Assembly: GCA_035041965.1 (NCBI GenBank)
Contig: JAPYMA010003012.1
Location: forward strand, 124,001-188,000
DNA length: 64,000 bases
Origin: Anisakis pegreffii
Lineage: Eukaryota > Nematoda > Chromadorea > Rhabditida > Anisakidae
Reading direction: 5' to 3'
Shown here: one piece after another, positions 13,201 through 25,155 of the stretch
How positions within the stretch are numbered: the stretch's first letter is position 1
How the letters are laid out: each line of letters opens with the position of its first letter
The notes under the pieces: generated by a model
What the model was told of the DNA's origin: nothing
The model's database searches: none
What the model saw: only the letters and a program-made list of their open reading frames with translations
Made by a program: the position numbers and the translations under genes

Positions 13201-16200
13201 TTAACATAATTGTTTTCATGCTGTTCGTTAGTCTGATTGCAGAAGAGATAACGACAGAACAAACTTTTTACATCTAAAACTGAAACCGTTCCCAATGTGA
13301 ATGTCTGTTACACAAAACCAATTCATCAACTTAGCACAACTAAGAGCCGTATCTCTCTGATTGATGCATTCACAACTCAAGCTTATTTCTGGTTTTAATT
13401 GAGTCACATGAATTATTGCTTCATTCGCACCACTAATTTATTGACGATGCATGCTGCATGCTTTACTCACATCACATTTAATATGGGCAAAGGACCTTTC
13501 GGCGCCTGAACGTTTTGGCTTTGATGCAAGCAGCATTCGAACGATTCAGGCATAGAACGCAGCTGATTGCGTCATAACTTACGGCACCAAAACGTCTCAT
13601 TCCCGTCAGAATCACATTGCACTGTTATACCGCTCGAATTGATTGCTCAAATTGGCGGTTTCATTTTCGAACTAACGTTCACTTGAATTGTCGTGAAAGG
13701 TGTATTTCTGTTCATAAATATTCTTCGAATGTTGTGTCGAGGTGATAGAGTTGAATCAATTTTCATTGTTGTTAAGTTGATATCGTTATCACGTGGTGAT
13801 ATTATTATTCTCAACGTTCTTTTTACATATTCACTGTTTCGAATCGTTTCACTTCGTTCAATATAAACTCATTATTACATCGTGCACTTTCTATCGCTCA
13901 TCAAGCAAATTCTTTTCTTCAAGCAGAATAGAGTTTGGCTAATATGCATGCATAACTACAACGCACCACAAATACTCCGAATTCGAACGATCCGCATTCA
14001 CTCGAAGTTGATCTGATCTTTGAGTGGAACAATCTTGATTTCATTCGTGCAAGTTTCTCAGTTGGTTTTGTTGACGTTTCTGCTACATCCCCTCCGAAGT
14101 TCAATATTATGATAACATGAAATGAATTCTTTACTTGTCACATTCTTCTCAAATGAGCCCTATACATATTTTCATCGTGCTTCATGGATATCTCGGATGC
14201 ATGGTATGAACAAATTTTTTTGGTAACCGCAAGAAATACTTCATCATACGCTCCTGCATGTATTATAAGTAATAATTCGCCATTCATTCCGACCTTCAAA
14301 CTCTCGTTTGTTCGTTAAAAATAAATTGTTTGCAACTTTCATTTTGTTGCTATTCGCTGAATCGGTTTCATTGCTTATTGTTAGCTGCAGTAGGTTGATA
14401 AATTTGAGAAACGCGATCGCCCGTTGAAAGTGAGATTGACAATGGCTGATAACAGTTCTGATATATCAGCTGAAATATTTCACGTTCACATTTTCTGATA
14501 ATAAACGAAATATAATTCGCATGATAGCGATCGGGCAACTTTCTCAATTTTACTTTTTTGTGTAAAGTATATTCTGTTGGTAAAAGCTTTCTTCTTTATT
14601 ACCTGATATAGACGTTGATCAAAGTTATTAAGTTATCTTTGAGATTTAAGTGTTCAGCCAATGTAAAGAGTGAGAGTAAATGAAATTGTTTGTTGTGATG
14701 GTGTGATAGTTTGCGATTGAACGACGAAGAAGGCAAGTTAGTTTCTTTTTTTTTTTAAATTTCTCAGCCAATAAGCACCCACAATCAGTCGCCATTCCAA
14801 ATATGAAACGAGTCAAGGAGAGAACAAGTTGTTACATTGAATATTAAATCTTACAATTAGGTGAATAAAAATTCCATTTTAGTACTACGAACGATGTGCT
14901 GAGTTCTTTGTCGATATTATGTGGCTGAATTCTAAAGAACTCATCCATCGAAGTATCTAGTTGTATTTGATGTGCCTATGCATGTACACTCACATCTTAT
15001 TCAGCCAAACTTCGAGAGCACGGATGTAAATTTTTCGAGACAACATCACACTGGGGATTGTTGATAGTAATGTAAGTAAATTGCACTATATGACACTCAC
15101 AATACGACGTTATTTGAGGATATATTACTTCTGACATTGTTTATTGCAAATACTTCTCGCAGTGCTTAAAATGGCTGATGATCACCACAGGCGAAATATG
15201 AGTGTATCTGTGTGATTCGAATATAGTGCTCTGATTTCATGTCTCTTCTTCATTATTCCTGTAATCATATCGTATATCAATTATCCATTTCCATCTGTTA
15301 TATCCTAATTAGAACATACATCTACTGTTACTTCAGTCTTTCACACCATTAAAGCGCAGTCGGTCAAAGTTCCTGGAATGTTGAGTGGAATATTTTATCG
15401 TGATTTTAACGGTCATCTAACAATGCCCCTAGACGAATCACATAACTTTTTTTTTCAAAGTGCATGGTGTTATCACTGCAACTCTCGTGATTTTTGCATT
15501 GGTGAAAAAAAAAAGATGATGAAATTGTTAGTATTAAATTGAGAACTACGCTTGAATTTGTGCTGTTTGTAATCTTATAAAAAAACGTTTCACTTTTATG
15601 AAATTGTTTATTGTATTGTTGTTGTTATTGTTTGGTATGCTAATGCATGGTAAATATTGTTGTTTATCGCGTGTATGATGTTAGTGTTATGATCATTGTG
15701 CTTGTTGGGAATGTTTTGTTTGCGATTTGTTGAAAAAAGTTTCGTTTTGCAGTTCGTATGAAATATGAATCCATATTCATTTCGAAATTTTTACTTTTAA
15801 CAAGAAGAACTTTTCTGAATGTTTTTCGTGGAAAGAGCAGTGCACAAGGTTGCTGATTGCAAATATATGCTTTTAATGATGAATGGAGCAAGTCTTCTAT
15901 CGTGTGAATAAATGCAATAAAAATTAATCGCAAATTCGTCCCATTCGATAGCGCAGAGGACACTCACGGATATCCTTCTAAACAGCTGAGTTTATTGCAT
16001 GTCGAAGGTCCGGCATAAAGTTAGTCAAAACGAAAGAATTCGTCGATGTTCAAAAGTAAGGGTGTAACGCGACTCGTTGAAAGTGTACAAAATGATTGAA
16101 GTGTTCGTGAATGATTGTTTTTGGAAGAACGCATTAGGGTTGTTGCAGCAAAGAAGCCGTTTCTGAATGAAGATGAGATACGAAAGATGAAAGAGGAGGA

Positions 16201-18469
16201 ATCGAAGAAAATCACCGAATCGTCGTTCATCACCAGCGGTCATTTCGACGACACTCACAATGAATCATTCGAACATATTCTCAACAATAGGTACCTTTGA
16301 GATCTGTCTCATTCTCTTCAGTTTATTATCTGCCACCTATGATTTTTTAACTCATCACCGCAAACTTCGGGTGATTTTTATCCCGCATTTCAATTTTTAA
16401 ATATTTCCTCACTTCTAATATCTCCATCCATCTCTTTAATTCTTCTATCAAATTTTTATCAATTCCTTTCAAAATGTTTTTGTTTTATGATGGTTTCATA
16501 ATACCTTCCAAAAAAAATTTCTGGTGGAGATTTTCGCTTTACTGCAGAAAAGTTTCATCATTGTAATTATTCGAAAGAAATGCAACTGATGTATTTTTGG
16601 CAGTCAGTCATTTGGACATGAAGCAACAAGCCAATAACTTTTTATGGACCTAAGCCTAGGCGTAGATCTCGATCCATACTCTTACGGGTTGACACATTAT
16701 CAAATTTTTTGAAGTATTGACGGAAATGAAGAGATCAATTGAATTGAACGCAATTCAGTGCTGTCCCGCAACGATCAGGACCGTCGGTGGTACGAACTAA
16801 AAAAGCAGAGAATCGTTTGGTAGCGCTCTCTCCTTCACCTTCACCCTCATCACCAACGACAACGCCAGTTGATCAACAACCACTAAATGCTGTTGAACAA
16901 CGTGCTCTCGAACATCAGAAGCGTCATGAATGGAGACAGGCCAGGTTTGGGCTCATTTTACTTGTGTGCGATTGAAGCAGTGATTCAGTTTCAATGCAGC
17001 AAACGCATAAGCTCAAGCTCATTTTTGTTGTACGTTTTTGGATGCGATAATTGACACTTAGTTGCACTCATAAATAATTGTTGCTTCAGGTATAAATCGT
17101 TAGAAGCCGATTCAGCAGCAGCTGAAGAAGTGATGTTACAAGTGCAGCAAATTAATAGTGTTCGTTTTGAGATAACTTCATTTTAATTTTGAATACTGAC
17201 ACAACGATTGGCTGGGTTTATGAAGCCAAACATTAGATAATTCTCGCGAAAGTACGACTTGAAAATAATTGTGAATCGATGTATACTTATATATCGCAAA
17301 AATTTCTCTTATGCAAACCCTTTCAAGAATGCACATCAAAGTTAATTGTCTCGTTGCAAATCATGAGGATCGCCATTATCAAGATTGCTGTCGTAACTTT
17401 TGTACTCAATGCACTTATTCCTTATTTGCCCATCATAATTTCTTGACCAGCTCCCTTATGCATTCCTTACGTTCCTTTGGAGTCAGTTTAAAGAATGGCT
17501 GTATATGTATGTACATAGGAATCGAATCTGTGTGTAGGGAGAGACATTGAATCTGTCTTTTAGAATTAGCACTCAAAGTATCATATTTTTGATATGTTTT
17601 TCTTTCGGAAATGTGGATTTAAAAAATTCAATGATACTTTGGAAATGAAATCTAACTTTCGGTAATTCCATTAAACTGCTCGTTAAAGAGAAAGTGTTTT
17701 CGTTAAATCAGTAGAAAGCACATTATATAAAAGCGTTATGTTTGTTTTTTGGATTGAATGTGCATTTTGAAGTGGTAGAGTGCGTGATTGAAACTAGTCG
17801 ATATCGTTCTTAATGTTTTGCATTAATGGGTTTGAAATTCGAAATGATTCATATTTGATGATTTCAAAGAAATAATCACTGTGGATCAGTAGAAAGTTTT
17901 ACTGTGATGTTTTGAGTCTCGATCAGAGTTCACCTTCGAAACAGTTTGAGAATAGAACCGATTGCTGCTTGTTGTTTGTTGAGGTATTTGAACAGAAATT
18001 GAAAAGATGAATCGAAACGTCAGGCAACGAATCAGTACTGATGACAATGACAATCATACAAACTCTAAGGATAATAATAATAATAATGGATGCAATAATA
18101 AACGAAAGAAGAATATTGCTGTATTTGCAGCGATTAGCGAATATCTCAGAGGAATCGCCGTCCACCAATACCACACTGTCGCCCTCACCCACAAGCGCAC
18201 CAAATGAACGAATACTGCAAAACGAAACCTCCTTTGAGAAGCGTCAGTTTACGGACCCGGTCACTGGTGCCACTACAGTATCGCTAATTGAACATAGCAT
18301 CACACAGCGACAGGTAAAGCGTCATGATAAAGTGTTGTTTGTTGCTGTTGACGTTGTTTTATGATAGATAATATTCCAGATAGACACACCAGTGGTTATA
18401 CAGAACAAGAACGTGAGTGCTATGTCGGATATTGGATTCGCGGACGATGATGCGAAAGAGTCGAGGTGA
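1292..18469 (+). CDS. scrib: Scribble-type polarity scaffold with four PDZ domains (3' part of gene; 5' end outside window)
   Basis: Member of the LAP family (Scribble/LET-413/Erbin), cortical scaffolds of epithelial polarity and junctions. Exons: 1292-1480, 2500-2631, 4178-4339, 4629-4754, 4978-5064, 5168-5410, 5708-5862, 6213-6312, 6508-6729, 6969-7154, 7433-7629, 9372-9429 (or -9411), 9491-9781, 10346-10405, 11788-11937, 12243-12329, 12756-12888, 16149-16290, 16759-16944, 17090-17159, 18131-18313, 18380-18469 (stop TGA). All are GT-AG and the frame is continuous for about 1,080 codons. The second exon carries the LAP TPH motif (NTPHYSKG). Carboxylate-binding loops of the four PDZs read GGLGLSIAGG, GSPGFSLAGG, SSLGLSIVGG and EPLGLNICGG; PDZ3 has the Scribble-typical GGSDHSSHPFG insert and PDZ4 ends LLVCDAF. 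The tail has PPPVAPKPK, a KLKKFE motif, KMKEEE and the WRQARYKSLE signature. No LRR exon is visible upstream, so I infer the LRR half lies left of the window. Least certain are the first exon start (1243 is possible) and the 7629 and 9429 donors. Confidence 0.85.
2241..2265. repeat. (AT)n microsatellite
   Basis: Uninterrupted AT dinucleotides for about 25 bases in the intron between exons 1292-1480 and 2500-2631. Confidence 0.95.
2632..4177. other. Intron of the Scribble-type gene
   Basis: A 1.5-kb intron between the TPH-motif exon and the first PDZ1 exon. The only notable content is the antisense ORF at 3141-3410. Confidence 0.7.
3141..3410 (-). CDS. Candidate nested antisense small gene or exon, unknown product (89 codons)
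   Basis: ATG at 3410-3408, stop TAG at 3143-3141. The product is strongly basic at its start (MSRKLKKGNKRRY) and then mixed and hydrophilic (segments TEFEGIFVPAYNSRY and ESKQLDLVRRVELVQ). Third-codon positions vary and the composition is unlike surrounding intronic noise. No domain or signal peptide is recognised. It lies wholly within a host-gene intron on the opposite strand. It may be a nested small gene, an exon of a larger minus-strand gene, or a chance ORF. Confidence 0.3.
   Translation of the reverse strand: MSRKLKKGNKRRYINDNYVGNVYEQTGCLRSQLPITVPTEFEGIFVPAYNSRYILLNASLFENGKESKQLDLVRRVELVQKNGTVTGTI
4178..5064 (+). other. PDZ1-coding exons of the Scribble-type gene
   Basis: Exons of 162, 126 and 87 nt, all phase 0, encode LKVDIRRDQNGGLGLSIAGG, then GLFVSKLTKGGPAQAAGLRV with GDKLLRVNN, then the alpha-B and beta-F part ending VVELTILRE. 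His in the alpha-B region (VRHQVAV) is typical of class I PDZ domains. The matching PDZ1 exons of the downstream paralogue are 165, 126 and 90 nt with the same phases. Confidence 0.85.
5168..5862 (+). other. PDZ2-coding exons of the Scribble-type gene
   Basis: Two exons encode ISTTIKRDLDGSPGFSLAGG, ISSITPGGAADRDGKLRVGD and the alpha-B helix RGARHDQAVSLL. The first strand ISTTIKRDLDGS is nearly identical to PDZ2 of the downstream paralogue, which identifies the two as corresponding domains. Confidence 0.82.
6508..7629 (+). other. PDZ3 and PDZ4 coding exons of the Scribble-type gene
   Basis: Exon 6508-6729 encodes ELIRENSSLGLSIVGGSDHS and PGVFISKI up to VRNAKHQTAVE (PDZ3). Exon 6969-7154 ends PDZ3 and begins PDZ4 (LREVILRRHPREPLGLNICG); exon 7433-7629 finishes PDZ4 (AAGVRILEVNDESLLGC through LLVCDAF). 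No counterpart of PDZ3 or PDZ4 was found in the downstream paralogue. Confidence 0.85.
7630..9371. other. Intron after PDZ4 of the Scribble-type gene
   Basis: A 1.7-kb stretch between PDZ4 and the linker exon 9372-9429. I see only AT-rich sequence with no convincing exon. Confidence 0.6.
9412..9429 (+). repeat. (GTT)6 microsatellite at a splice donor
   Basis: Six GTT units directly followed by GTGAGA, a good donor. The repeat begins just after the Trp codon of exon 9372-. Splicing at the first GTT (9412) or at GTGAGA (9430) keeps the frame; the latter adds six valines. Confidence 0.9.
9923..10064. mobile_element. GC-rich MITE-like element with imperfect terminal inverted repeats
   Basis: The left end GTTAAACTAGTGTAGTGC (9923-9940) is an imperfect reverse complement of the right end GCATCACACTAAGTTAAAC (10046-10064). 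The interior is GC-rich (GGGGACGG, CCCCGATCTCGG) against an AT-rich intron, and it encodes nothing. At 142 bp it has the size of a non-autonomous DNA transposon. The family was not identified. Confidence 0.5.
10406..11787. other. Intron of the Scribble-type gene
   Basis: A 1.4-kb intron between the 60-nt linker exon and the proline-rich exon; no further exon or RNA gene was recognised. Confidence 0.6.
12889..16148. other. Large intron of the Scribble-type gene
   Basis: A 3.3-kb phase-1 intron between the KLKKFE exon and the KMKEEE exon. The corresponding intron in the downstream paralogue is only 117 bp (38773-38889). It contains the inverted-repeat element at 14400-14550; nothing else was recognised. 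Confidence 0.7.
14400..14550. mobile_element. Short inverted-repeat (MITE-like) element
   Basis: The left end AAATTTGAGAAA (14400-14411) is mirrored by TTTCTCAATTT (14540-14550). Just inside, GCGATCGCCCG and GCGATCGGGC repeat near both ends. The ~150-bp non-coding unit lies in an intron. Target-site duplications could not be assigned. Confidence 0.4.
18070..18088. repeat. (AAT)n microsatellite
   Basis: About six ATA/AAT units in the intron before exon 18131-18313. Confidence 0.85.
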
Positions 18470-18913
18470 ATCGGTGCACACTGTGATCGATGCTTTATAT
18501 GGTAGATGTGTTCGATGAGCTGTACGAATCGTGTTTGATTGCCAAAAGACGTTGCAGTTGATCGTTATATTGTTATCGAATAATCGGCGTGTTGTATTTA
18601 TTTATGTACTGATTGTGTGCGCGTTAAGCATTGTTTCACTTTGATTCACATTAACGTTGTTAATCAATCACTTGTCGCTGCAACAAAGTGCATCGTTGAT
18701 TTGCTGCGGAGATCGAACTGATTCTCTCATTATTGCTGAAAGTAATTCCAAAATTTCAAATATCAAATCAGAGTAACCTTCGGGAAGGACAGATATTAGC
18801 GGTATTTTTGTGTTGTTTATCGCTTACTGAATTTCGTTGCTCTTAATTCAAAAAAAAAGTCATTTTATTCCAATTCGAAAGACTTCAAATAACAACGTTA
18901 ATGATCGTCAAAC

Positions 18914-18919
18914 AATAAA
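18914..18919 (+). terminator. Candidate polyadenylation signal of the Scribble-type gene
   Basis: AATAAA 445 bases after the TGA at 18467-18469. Weak evidence, since the motif occurs by chance in AT-rich DNA. Confidence 0.3.
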
Positions 18920-21900
18920 AGCTAAAATAACCCATTCTGAGTGCCTATAAATCGATATGCTTCATTCAGCTACCAATTGTTGTTGTATTCTTATATGCTG
19001 TCGTTCAAATATCTTTCCTTCAGTTTTCGTTTTGATTTTTCTCATTTACTTTCATTTCTAAGTGGTTTTCTGATTGTTACTTCGTCCACTTCGGTGTCCT
19101 TGAAGTGCACATTTACTTTCACATAAGGCTTATGATCCTTCGTGACAATAATATTCAAAAATGGTCTTCTCAAATATGTAATTGTGACCTTTCGGCAATA
19201 ATTTTGATCACTTCTCAACGTTTACGTTTTTGAATTATGATAGAACTTTGATAAATAATTCTTGCTGAAACATTTGCATGAATGAATATTCGTAATATAA
19301 CGGCCTAAAAAATAGATGCAGTGAATTGAAAATAATGTATCGATTTGCTTATTTTACTGCGAATTTCGTTGTTTGGTGGATTGTGGAATGTTATTAGTGA
19401 GTTGCTTCCAACTGAGCTGTTATTCGTTTTTGAAGTCTCAACCGTTACCTCATGTCAGCAAAATACTTTCTGATCGATCTCATCGTGAGAATTTGTTCGT
19501 TTAAGAAAATGAATATGAGATGATCGTTCAGTGTCTTCATAATACAAATAACTCTTATTCGCTGTTTTAGTATTGCTGCTCCAGTTTGCTAATCAAATAT
19601 CTGAGAAGTGGGATATTGTATTGGTTGAAGTGAATAGCGATCTCTCGAAGAGGTTAGGATGAACCTGATATAGCAATAACTTTCTTCATTCTGAATTCCA
19701 ACTCAGTTTATGTCTTTAATGTTGCATGCTAATATGTCTTGTGGTTTATTGTTATAATGTGTTGCTAAGTTTTAGTATACGTTTATTCAGCAATCATTCT
19801 GAGCTTTTCAGATCTGTTATATCTTGTTAAAGAACGTGTTGTTGATTATTACTATTATTATTGGTTGTCATTTTCACTTATTTTAAGCGTATGCAAACTT
19901 AAATTATTAATGTTAGTTGTTGATTATCTCGAGTGTGAAGCAAATGCAGCGCAATCAGTAGGTTGCATGTCATGACGCAACTCCTGAAATGTTTATGGAA
20001 CTCTCTAATTCTTTACTGGTTCAGTGCGATTTTGATTTCATTCTTCATGGGGAAATCTGTAGTGAGTCAGTTAAACGATTCTATTGCTGTAGTTCGTGCG
20101 AAGTGCTTTTTTGTTTCGAAACGATAGCAGTTTTTGTGTTATATCCAGTCTCTGGTGAATTCATTGAATACTTAAATTCACTGTTTTAATTAGAGCGTGA
20201 ACTATCAACTCAAAAATTAATTGCGTTCTTAGCTGAAAATGTGTTTATTGCTACCTGCATCTGTCGATTCTCAATTCAATTCTAATTTATTTCTCGCACA
20301 TCCCTACCCAAGGCGATTTTATAACATTTTCAAAATGGCATATACACAGTGTAAATGAGCGACGTGTAAGTAGTGCATTTACATTCAGCTCGTTTGCATT
20401 CATCAATTTGCGTTTGTTAAGGACGATTTGCTCGAGATGTTCCGAGAGATGGATTGAATTCAGATAAAACTCTGATCGAAATTTTAAACTCGAGATCGGT
20501 TGGTGTGTTCTGAGAATGCATTTGCTTACCGTATATAACATTCAACCAAATCAAAGCATTTCTTTCTGCAGTCATAAATCTTTCTAAATTAATTCACGCT
20601 TTTATAAGTTTGTTGTCATTCCAATGAATCAGTTTCGTGTCGTGTTCATTTCTTCATAAAACGCTCCTTGTTCATACTTTGTATCACTTGTTTTTATTAT
20701 TACTTTTGATTCCAATTAAAGTAAAGTTTCATTGGTTGAAGTAATCCTCACATTTTGTTTAACTTTTGTGAATTTGCATTTGTGTCATTGTATTATATGT
20801 GGTATTATTCCAGTATTGTAACGTTCTTTACGCAACTATGGTTTAAAATATATGAATTGATCGAATTCGAATCGTTTTTGACATTTCATCGAATGACATG
20901 GATGGTCATTGTATGATATTTGCTTCTTTCAATGGTTACTTCTTGAATGAATTTATGGAGTGCTACAATGATCCGTTGCGTTCGTTTGCGTTTTTTTTTT
21001 TGTGGGATTCATATTTCAGGTTGACATTCGCAATCCCTTAAAAAATTTTCTGATGAAATAATTTTCAAATTCATTCGTTTCAAAATTCAGAACTCTCGAT
21101 AAATTAGCGATTCAGAATGAAAGATTCTCATATTCGTTCACTCATCGATAAAGTTTTTCGGAGGTTTCCATTGCTCATCAACATCTCTCGTATTCATAAG
21201 TTTGGTGGGCAAATTTCGTTTGGTTGATAATGAACACGATGAGGTGATAGACATTCTTCACAATCGGTGTTATTTTATGAGGTGCGTATAAATCGAGTTC
21301 TCGAAATGGGTTTCTAATAATGAAAACATTCAGCACGCACAACACTTTCGACAAACATTTTATGTGTTCACCAAAATTTTATGCTTCATTGCATGAAATG
21401 ATGCATTAATTATGCAGGTTTGGTGCGTTCGCGTATATTCGCATGTTTGTGTCTTCTTTTAGGAGAACGAAATATGCGTTGAAAGCACAAAAAATTCGCT
21501 CTCGTTTCATAGCTGTGGTTAGAAATGAGTGAAGAGAGTTTGTTCGTTCAAAAATTGCTGTTCAAGTACGAGTTTTTCATTCGGAATGTCTTTCTTTTTG
21601 AAATCTTTCAAAAGAGCCAGCTACCCTCGAATAACCTCAGCTCTCGAATAGATTCTGCCATGTTTTATTGACTGAAACTGATCCAATTGGAAACTATCGA
21701 AACGATCATTACGAGTGATCAGTTATTGACTCTATAGTTGCTTACAAGGTGAATGACCGATGAATGACGATTGCATACCGCTACTATTTCCTCGTCTAAT
21801 AATCCGATTTTCTGCACTGGTAATCTCATTATTCACGTCTTGAATTCATCACATAACTCGACAATTCATTTTATGGCAAAACAATAGATATTGGCCATTT

Positions 21901-22306
21901 CATTTTTTCTTTTTTTTAAATCGGTATCGAAATCCCGTTATGAAGTTATTACACCGAGATGATGTGATATTGTTCTCTTCGTTATGTGATCACCTTCACG
22001 CTTCAATTACTGGAAACAGTTGTTTTTTAAGCGAATGAAATTGGAATGCTCTCATATCACATAACGACTGCGATAAAAATGCACTTATGAGCTTAATGGT
22101 TGTCTGATTGTTTACACTCAACAGCCATCGTTAAATGTGATTTAATCTCTCCGGTATCCTCATTGCCGTTCCATTTTTAAATTATTATCCGAACTTGCTT
22201 AATTGTGTCATTCATCTTACTGAAACTGTTAACTAGCATTTCTCTGGCTGACGAAATACTGATGCGAACCCAACAATTATCTTTCTCATGATAAAACGAA
22301 AAACGG

Positions 22307-22759
22307 TTGTTATTGCGTGCGCCAATGCGTAGATTTATGTTCTCAGTAGTTCGATGCAGTCATCATACTTTTAAAAGTCTCATAATTCAGCTTAAATTGC
22401 GGCCAGTGAAGCCGATGAATGTGTTTTGCCGATTATTTCAGCAAGAGCTTTTCTGCGTTGTTGTCAGCAAAGAAAGGCGCAACCTCGACGATATTATCAT
22501 TTATTCGCGAACGTTTTCCATGTTGGCTGTTTCTCATCAAATTCACAATATTTCATGTTCAATAATGGAACGTAATGCGCAATCAATCGTTCGTTGTATT
22601 CACAAAACTGATTTTGACTTCATTCTGAGTAAAGCAGAGAGCACGTTCAACAAAAAGAGATTAAGAACAAAAATGAAAATGCTCCAGCAAAAATTCAAAG
22701 AATCAAGCCTATTGTTGCATTTTTTTCAGAAACAAGCCGACAGGTGCTTGAATACATAA
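22307..22759 (+). CDS. Weak ORF, unknown product (up to 150 codons)
   Basis: The longest single ORF of the intergenic region. The first in-frame ATG is 22325. The C-terminal third is basic and helix-prone (segments NKKRLRTKMKMLQQKF and LLLHFFQKQADRCL). This vaguely recalls the basic/coiled stretch of some THAP-type transposase-derived proteins, but no zinc-binding C2CH pattern is present, so I do not assign it. It may be chance or transposon debris. Confidence 0.18.
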   Translation: MLLRAPMRRFMFSVVRCSHHTFKSLIIQLKLRPVKPMNVFCRLFQQELFCVVVSKERRNLDDIIIYSRTFSMLAVSHQIHNISCSIMERNAQSIVRCIHKTDFDFILSKAESTFNKKRLRTKMKMLQQKFKESSLLLHFFQKQADRCLNT

Positions 22760-23358
22760 ACAATGAATAATATTTATTTGTTCATCCGTCTGTGCGCATG
22801 TTTATTCGTTTATAAATTGTAGCTTCCTCAGATTCATGCATGAGCATGATGTTTAAAATAAACGTCACATTTGTGTAATCACTGAACCCTACTTCTTTTC
22901 TTTCGCGGAATGAATTCATTTCTTTCGAACGGAAATGGAACCGATGAAAAGTTTCATCTTTATTTTCAAGGAATTCACCGGATTAATGATAAGCTTTTAT
23001 AAGCAATCGAAATAATTGAATGTCATCATTGCGTGATTTTAGATTCGAATGATTTTTAAACATTTCTATGAATCAGTTATTTGGGATCTTCAGGAATGAT
23101 ATTGCGGAATTTTTTTCTTTTGACCGATCGCGATTCGAAACTTTTCTGTCGATCAACTGGGTTGATAAAGGATGTTTTTGCAGGGATTTCTTTCATGATA
23201 TACGACAAATATGACTGTTCCACCAGTGATGGGTACGCTATTGAAAAAAAATGTAGCCCAGCTATCGCTGATCACCCGAAGAAATATTTTTGGTTCGCTG
23301 AAAATAATGCGCTATCTCTGTTATCGCCTAAAGAGTAGTGAAAATTTTTCGTTGAAAC

Positions 23359-23853
23359 GCTACTTATCGTTAGTAAAATTAGTCCGCTATTCAATGTCGC
23401 TACTCGCTACTTTGCAATCTTCCCTCAAAATATGCAACTGCACCACTCATTTGTATGTTCACGTTCTTTAACAATTCACAAAATATATTTAATTTTATAA
23501 ACGAACAATCACCAAATTGGTTTTTACTGCTAACTACTCCACAACAAACGAAGTTGATTATAATTGCTAAGAACAGTCCTAATAACCTCTCAACATCCAC
23601 AACCAACAATCACCTCCCTCCCCATTCATCCAAGATCAAGGCGTCTTTATCAAGCCAAGTTTGAACCTTCATCATCACGTTTCCACTACATTTAAAAAAT
23701 CTAACACCAGAGCATCACTCACACTCAGAACGTTCAGCTTCATTACCTTATCCCTACTAACCAAAGAGAAAAAGCTATTGCTACGAATTTCCGTTATTTC
23801 AGAAAAGTAGCGCACTGTCGCGCTATCGGCGAAAAGTGGCTCCGTTAGTAGCG
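23359..23853. mobile_element. Foldback/MITE-like element with CGCTACT subterminal repeats
   Basis: The left end carries CGCTACT at 23359 and again 40 and 47 bases inward. The right end carries the reverse complement AGTAGCG at 23847-23853 and another copy about 41 bases inward. The matched spacing on both sides suggests imperfect terminal inverted repeats of roughly 55-60 bp around a ~380-bp interior without a recognised coding region. No transposase is seen, so it is probably non-autonomous. Confidence 0.4.
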
Positions 23854-24576
23854 GAAATTGCCCGTCTGTGGTATCCGCAACACTCGGCATTAAAGTTGTT
23901 TAAATAGCACACATTTCGAGTATGCGATTGAAGTTGACATGATTTTTTAACATCAGTCGCAATCTTTATGCAACTGAAATGTGGATTTTCGAAACAACTA
24001 GAAATTATCTTAAAGAGAATTTCTATCAGCATTGCTCGCAACCTGTTGTTCTCAACTGAAGCATGTCGGTTGTGGAACTGAACGGTTTCATTTATACGAG
24101 GGTAATCCATTTCACATTCGCAAGAATTGAATCGGATGGATGCGTAGGAAATGTTCGAATTATTTGTGATATTGTTTTGACAGGCGTTTTGGAACGGTAT
24201 GAGTACTACTACTGGCATGTGACCTTAATTACTCGACTTGTCTTCATCGCCGACCTTTCAAAATGCGCATATCGCAGTTTCACAAATGCCAATTTCTATT
24301 CAAACTGTTATAATTGCTTTGACAAACTGGCCATGCGAGGTCATCTCCATCATTCAGTGGTGAATCCCACTCTCATCTCACTGTTATCCGCTTGCTGAAG
24401 GTTTTTTCATTCGATTTTTTCAAATCTTATTATTTTCCATAATATGCCGAACATTTTTCCGGCAAAAAATTTTCTAATGTTCTATAACTAAAATTGTAGT
24501 TATGAAGGAATGAATACAAGTAATGAGAGTTGTGTTAAATGAAATCGTTTAGTCACTAATCTCACCTAAATCGCAA

Positions 24577-24593
24577 CAGTCAGTCAGTCAGTC
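24577..24593. repeat. (CAGT)n short tandem repeat
   Basis: Four consecutive CAGT units in intergenic sequence. Confidence 0.85.
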
Positions 24594-25155
24594 CATTAAG
24601 GAGTTATTGAGCAGACAAGCGCAAGCTACCATACATATTAGTTGCACATCTACCTATATATGCATAAATATTGATTATAAGATTAGTTTGAAATCGGTTA
24701 TAGTTGTGTGCTCTGACATAGGATAACTTGGATTCAATGTGTGCTAGTGCTATGCTGCACTCATTGATGTTGATCCCTTATATATCATGTTGTTTATTTC
24801 TCATCCCTTTCGTCATACACGCTAATGATATATATGTATGCAGTAGTGTTTTTGATTGAATTGATCATTTTCGGTGCTTCATCACTCGTTGATGACATTA
24901 TTCGTTGCAAACTAGCCAGCCAGAGAGCGAGCAAGTGCATTCTTTCGATTACAACGGCAGTTTCAACAGCCGTCCCTCCTTTTTCTCTTCATTTCATAAC
25001 TCAAATTTTCTTATTGCATAATGTCCTTTTTTACTGTTGTCATAGGTATCCTTATAGGTGGTACTGACGACGTTCCGTTGGCTTTTAACGATTTGTTGTG
25101 CATATTTTGCATATTTGTTTCTTACTATTACTGTTATTAAAATTTTTTTCAATTA

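Noticed and set aside
23823..24398. 131-codon minus and 111-codon plus overlapping ORFs.
   Set aside because: They overlap each other and the edge of the inverted-repeat element; no motif on either strand.
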